Origin: Methanosaeta sp. NSP1
Lineage (GTDB): Archaea > Halobacteriota > Methanosarcinia > Methanotrichales > Methanotrichaceae
Direction of reading: 5' to 3'
Assembly: GCA_002256595.1 (NCBI GenBank)
Contig: NOLC01000126.1
Location: forward strand, 1-7,922
Length of the DNA: 7,922 nt
The notes below the pieces were generated by a model that worked only from the letters and a program-made list of their open reading frames with translations, had not been told where the DNA came from and made no database searches. Both the position numbers and the translations under genes were made by a program. Positions 6,361 to 7,922 of the stretch are shown piece by piece. Numbering within the stretch: the first letter of the stretch is position 1; the number at the start of each line of letters is the position of its first letter.

Positions 6361-7566
6361 CTAACGCTTTTGGCCCACTCCCTTTTCCATGGCCTCTTTT
6401 GCCAGACGGATGGCGCACAGCTCACTGCACATGGTGCAGGTATCCGTCTCCACCCCTCGCCTGTGCCTGATCTGCCTGGCCCGGTCCGGATTTATTGCCG
6501 ACTGAAACTGACCCTGCCAGTCCAGATCGGCCCGGGCTTTAGCCATCTGAAGATCCCAGGCACGTGCTCTATCCCTCACTCCGGGGCGGGTGAGATCAGC
6601 AGCATGAGCAGCAATGCGGGTCACATAGGTGCCCTCAATCACATCATCTTTGGTGGGCAGGTCCAGGTGCTCGGAGGGAGTGGTGGCGCAGAGGAAGTCG
6701 GCTCCGGCCATGCCGGCGATGACCCCGCCCATGGCCGCGGTGATGTGGTCGTAGCCGGGGGCGATGTCGGTTACCAGCGGCCCCAGCAGATAGAGGGGAG
6801 CCCCATCGGTGAGGTGCTTCATGGCTTTGACCGAGGTCTCGATCTCGTCGGCGGGCACATGCCCCGGCCCCTCCACCATAGCCTGGACTCCCGCCTCCCG
6901 GGCTCTCTTCACCAGCTCGCCCGCCAGATCGTACTCCCGGGCGATTGCCAGGAGATAGTCGTATTCCTTATAGTAGGGGTTGTCTTCACCGGTCTCGCTG
7001 ATGTACTTCATGGTCAAGGAGCCGCCCCGGCTGACCACGCCCATGATGCGCGGGTCATTTGCCAGCCGCTCCAGGCTGTTCTTGTTCACTCCCACATGGA
7101 CGGTGACAAAGTCCACTCCGTCTTTGGCGTGCTTTTCCAGGGCATTGAAGAAGCCCTGGCTGCTCAAGTCCTTGGCTACCGCGGCATTGTAGAGGGGGAC
7201 TGTGCCTACGGGAACGCTGACCGCCCGGAGGATTTGGCAGCGCACCAGATCCAGATCGCCGCCCGTGGAAAGGTCCATGACCGCATCTGCACCGGCTGCT
7301 ACAGCAGCGCGGGCTTTCTCCACCTCGTTCTCTGGTGAGTCCAGGCTCTGGGAGGTGCCCACATTGACATTGACCTTGGTTGTGAGCATCTCGCCGATTC
7401 CCGTGGCCATAGCCCCGGGCCGCTCGCGCCGGATGTTTCTCGGGATCACGACTCGACCTGCCGCCACCAGGCGGGCCAGCTTCTCCGGCTCCAATCCCTC
7501 ACGCCGGGCAGCGCTCTCTATCTCCGGGGCCACCCGTCCACATTTAGCCTCTTGCATCAGCGTCAT
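6361..7566 (-). CDS. thiC: ThiC-family radical SAM enzyme (phosphomethylpyrimidine synthase) with an apparent internal in-frame deletion
   Basis: ThiC rearranges AIR to HMP-phosphate, the pyrimidine half of thiamine. The 401-residue protein shows the family's [10 protein letters not shown] (63-72), [10 protein letters not shown] (97-106), PVGTVP (119-124), GVVSRGGS (176-183), MVEGPGHVP (230-238), APGYDHI (269-275) and a C-terminal cluster-binding CTMCSELC (Cys377, 380, 384). Those cysteines have CX2CX3C spacing, against CX2CX4C in E. coli ThiC. Between EYD (211-213) and LAGELVKRA (214-222) the expected stretch of about 27 residues carrying the near-universal GDG(L/M)RPG motif is absent; archaeal ThiC is usually about 425-430 residues, so the shortfall agrees. 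As it stands the enzyme should be inactive. An alternative family assignment is the 5-hydroxybenzimidazole synthase BzaF, a ThiC relative that also uses AIR. The start ATG at 7566 gives the usual MTLM N-terminus. It is divergent from the MBL-fold gene. Confidence 0.85.
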   Translation of the reverse strand: MTLMQEAKCGRVAPEIESAARREGLEPEKLARLVAAGRVVIPRNIRRERPGAMATGIGEMLTTKVNVNVGTSQSLDSPENEVEKARAAVAAGADAVMDLSTGGDLDLVRCQILRAVSVPVGTVPLYNAAVAKDLSSQGFFNALEKHAKDGVDFVTVHVGVNKNSLERLANDPRIMGVVSRGGSLTMKYISETGEDNPYYKEYDYLLAIAREYDLAGELVKRAREAGVQAMVEGPGHVPADEIETSVKAMKHLTDGAPLYLLGPLVTDIAPGYDHITAAMGGVIAGMAGADFLCATTPSEHLDLPTKDDVIEGTYVTRIAAHAADLTRPGVRDRARAWDLQMAKARADLDWQGQFQSAINPDRARQIRHRRGVETDTCTMCSELCAIRLAKEAMEKGVGQKR

Positions 7567-7578
7567 TTGATACCAACA

Positions 7579-7586
7579 GATATATC
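7579..7586 (+). promoter_or_regulatory. TATA-like box of the MBL-fold gene in the thiC divergent gap
   Basis: GATATATC is a perfect palindrome. Read on the plus strand it puts transcription start near 7608, leaving a leader of about 14 bases that contains GGTG (7610-7613) before the ATG at 7622. Read on the minus strand it would start transcription inside thiC, so it fits the MBL-fold gene better. For thiC, AAATAAAC (minus strand, 7620-7613) is a possible TATA giving a start near 7590. The gap is too short for a TPP riboswitch and none is visible. Confidence 0.45.
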
Positions 7587-7621
7587 GTAAGAGCTGCTTT
7601 GCTCTCGCTGGTGTTTATTTC

Positions 7622-7922
7622 ATGGTGGAAGTGCATAAGGTTAGCGGTGCTGCCTTCGACGGCAATGTCTATCTGATCCTGGATAAAAGGCCCATTTTGG
7701 TGGACGCAGGCATGATGGCTGCTCCGACATTGAGGAATATCAAAAAGTTCATCGATCCGGCCAAGATTGAGATGATGGTCCTGGACACTGGCGAGTGGAA
7801 GCTGGAGGTCATGGAGACGCCCGGCCATTCCACTGGGAGCCTGTGCCTGTACGAGCCGCGGGCCAAGGTGCTCTTCTCCGGGGACACCGTCTTTCCCGAC
7901 GGCAACATTGGCTGAACGGACA
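7622..7922 (+). pseudogene. Metallo-beta-lactamase-fold hydrolase, internally deleted and with a premature stop; runs to the right edge
   Basis: Homology is to the glyoxalase II-like MBL superfamily (usually about 200-220 residues). The N-terminus shows the beta-sheet opening FDGNVYLI (12-19) and the ILVDAGMM turn (25-32). The metal-site His of ETPGHSTGS (65-73, His69) and the bridging Asp of FSGDTVF (85-91, Asp88) are present. Between MMVL (51-54) and DTGEWKL (55-61) the segment that should hold HxHxDH and about 50 following residues is missing, in frame. After GNIG (94-97) a TGA at 7913-7915 stands where the family has Arg (GNIGRTD), and the frame continues with Thr-Asp, so one C-to-T change in CGA explains the stop. 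It would therefore lack most metal ligands. It could be a dead gene or an assembly artefact; the physiological substrate is unknown. Confidence 0.7.

Noticed and set aside
7567..7621. TPP riboswitch before the ThiC-family gene
   Set aside because: The divergent gap is only 55 bases and shows no conserved thi-box sequence; only a TATA-like palindrome and a weak five-pair hairpin (7590-7605) are present.
1..7922. CRISPR array, insertion sequence, integrase, phage or defence genes
   Set aside because: No regularly spaced repeats, terminal inverted repeats with a transposase, or recombinase motifs were found on either strand; the tRNA gene shows no adjacent partial copy that would mark an integration site.

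Overview
The window reads as a piece of an archaeal chromosome, most likely from a methanogenic euryarchaeon of the Methanosarcinales/Methanothrix (Methanosaeta) type. The archaeal call rests on EF-2 with an archaeal-type diphthamide loop, an archaeal EF-1A followed directly by ribosomal protein uS10, a tRNA with no encoded CCA, BRE/TATA-like promoters and a T-run terminator. The genus is an inference from protein flavour; no methanogenesis gene is present.

Layout. (1) Positions 1-2093, minus strand: aspartate kinase and purM (AIR synthetase) form a two-gene unit with an ATGA stop/start overlap. purM runs off the left edge. (2) Positions 2094-2330: divergent promoter region with the same TATA core, GCTTAAAT, facing each way. 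(3) Positions 2331-6194, plus strand: a compact translation operon, EF-2, EF-1A and rpsJ, with gaps of 62 and 22 bases. The upstream str-operon genes (S12, S7) usually found before EF-2 are not here. A strong hairpin spans the EF-2 stop codon. (4) Positions 6268-6341: tRNA-Arg(CCG) with its own TATA-like element and a T-rich tail. (5) Positions 6361-7566, minus strand: a ThiC-family radical SAM gene. (6) Positions 7622 to the right edge, plus strand: the start of a metallo-beta-lactamase-fold hydrolase gene, divergent from thiC.

The most unusual part is the right end. The ThiC protein is only 401 residues and lacks, in frame, the block that should carry the near-universal GDG(L/M)RPG active-site motif. 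The divergent MBL-fold gene lacks, also in frame, the segment with its HxHxDH metal motif, and it then meets a TGA where the family has an Arg codon (GNIG-R-TD). Either both genes have decayed, or this end of the sequence is chimeric or mis-assembled. Read mapping would decide.

Functional links: PurM makes aminoimidazole ribotide (AIR), which is the substrate of ThiC, so producer and consumer flank the translation cluster. No CRISPR array, insertion sequence, phage gene or integrase was seen. Apart from the damaged right end, the window looks like ordinary core genome.
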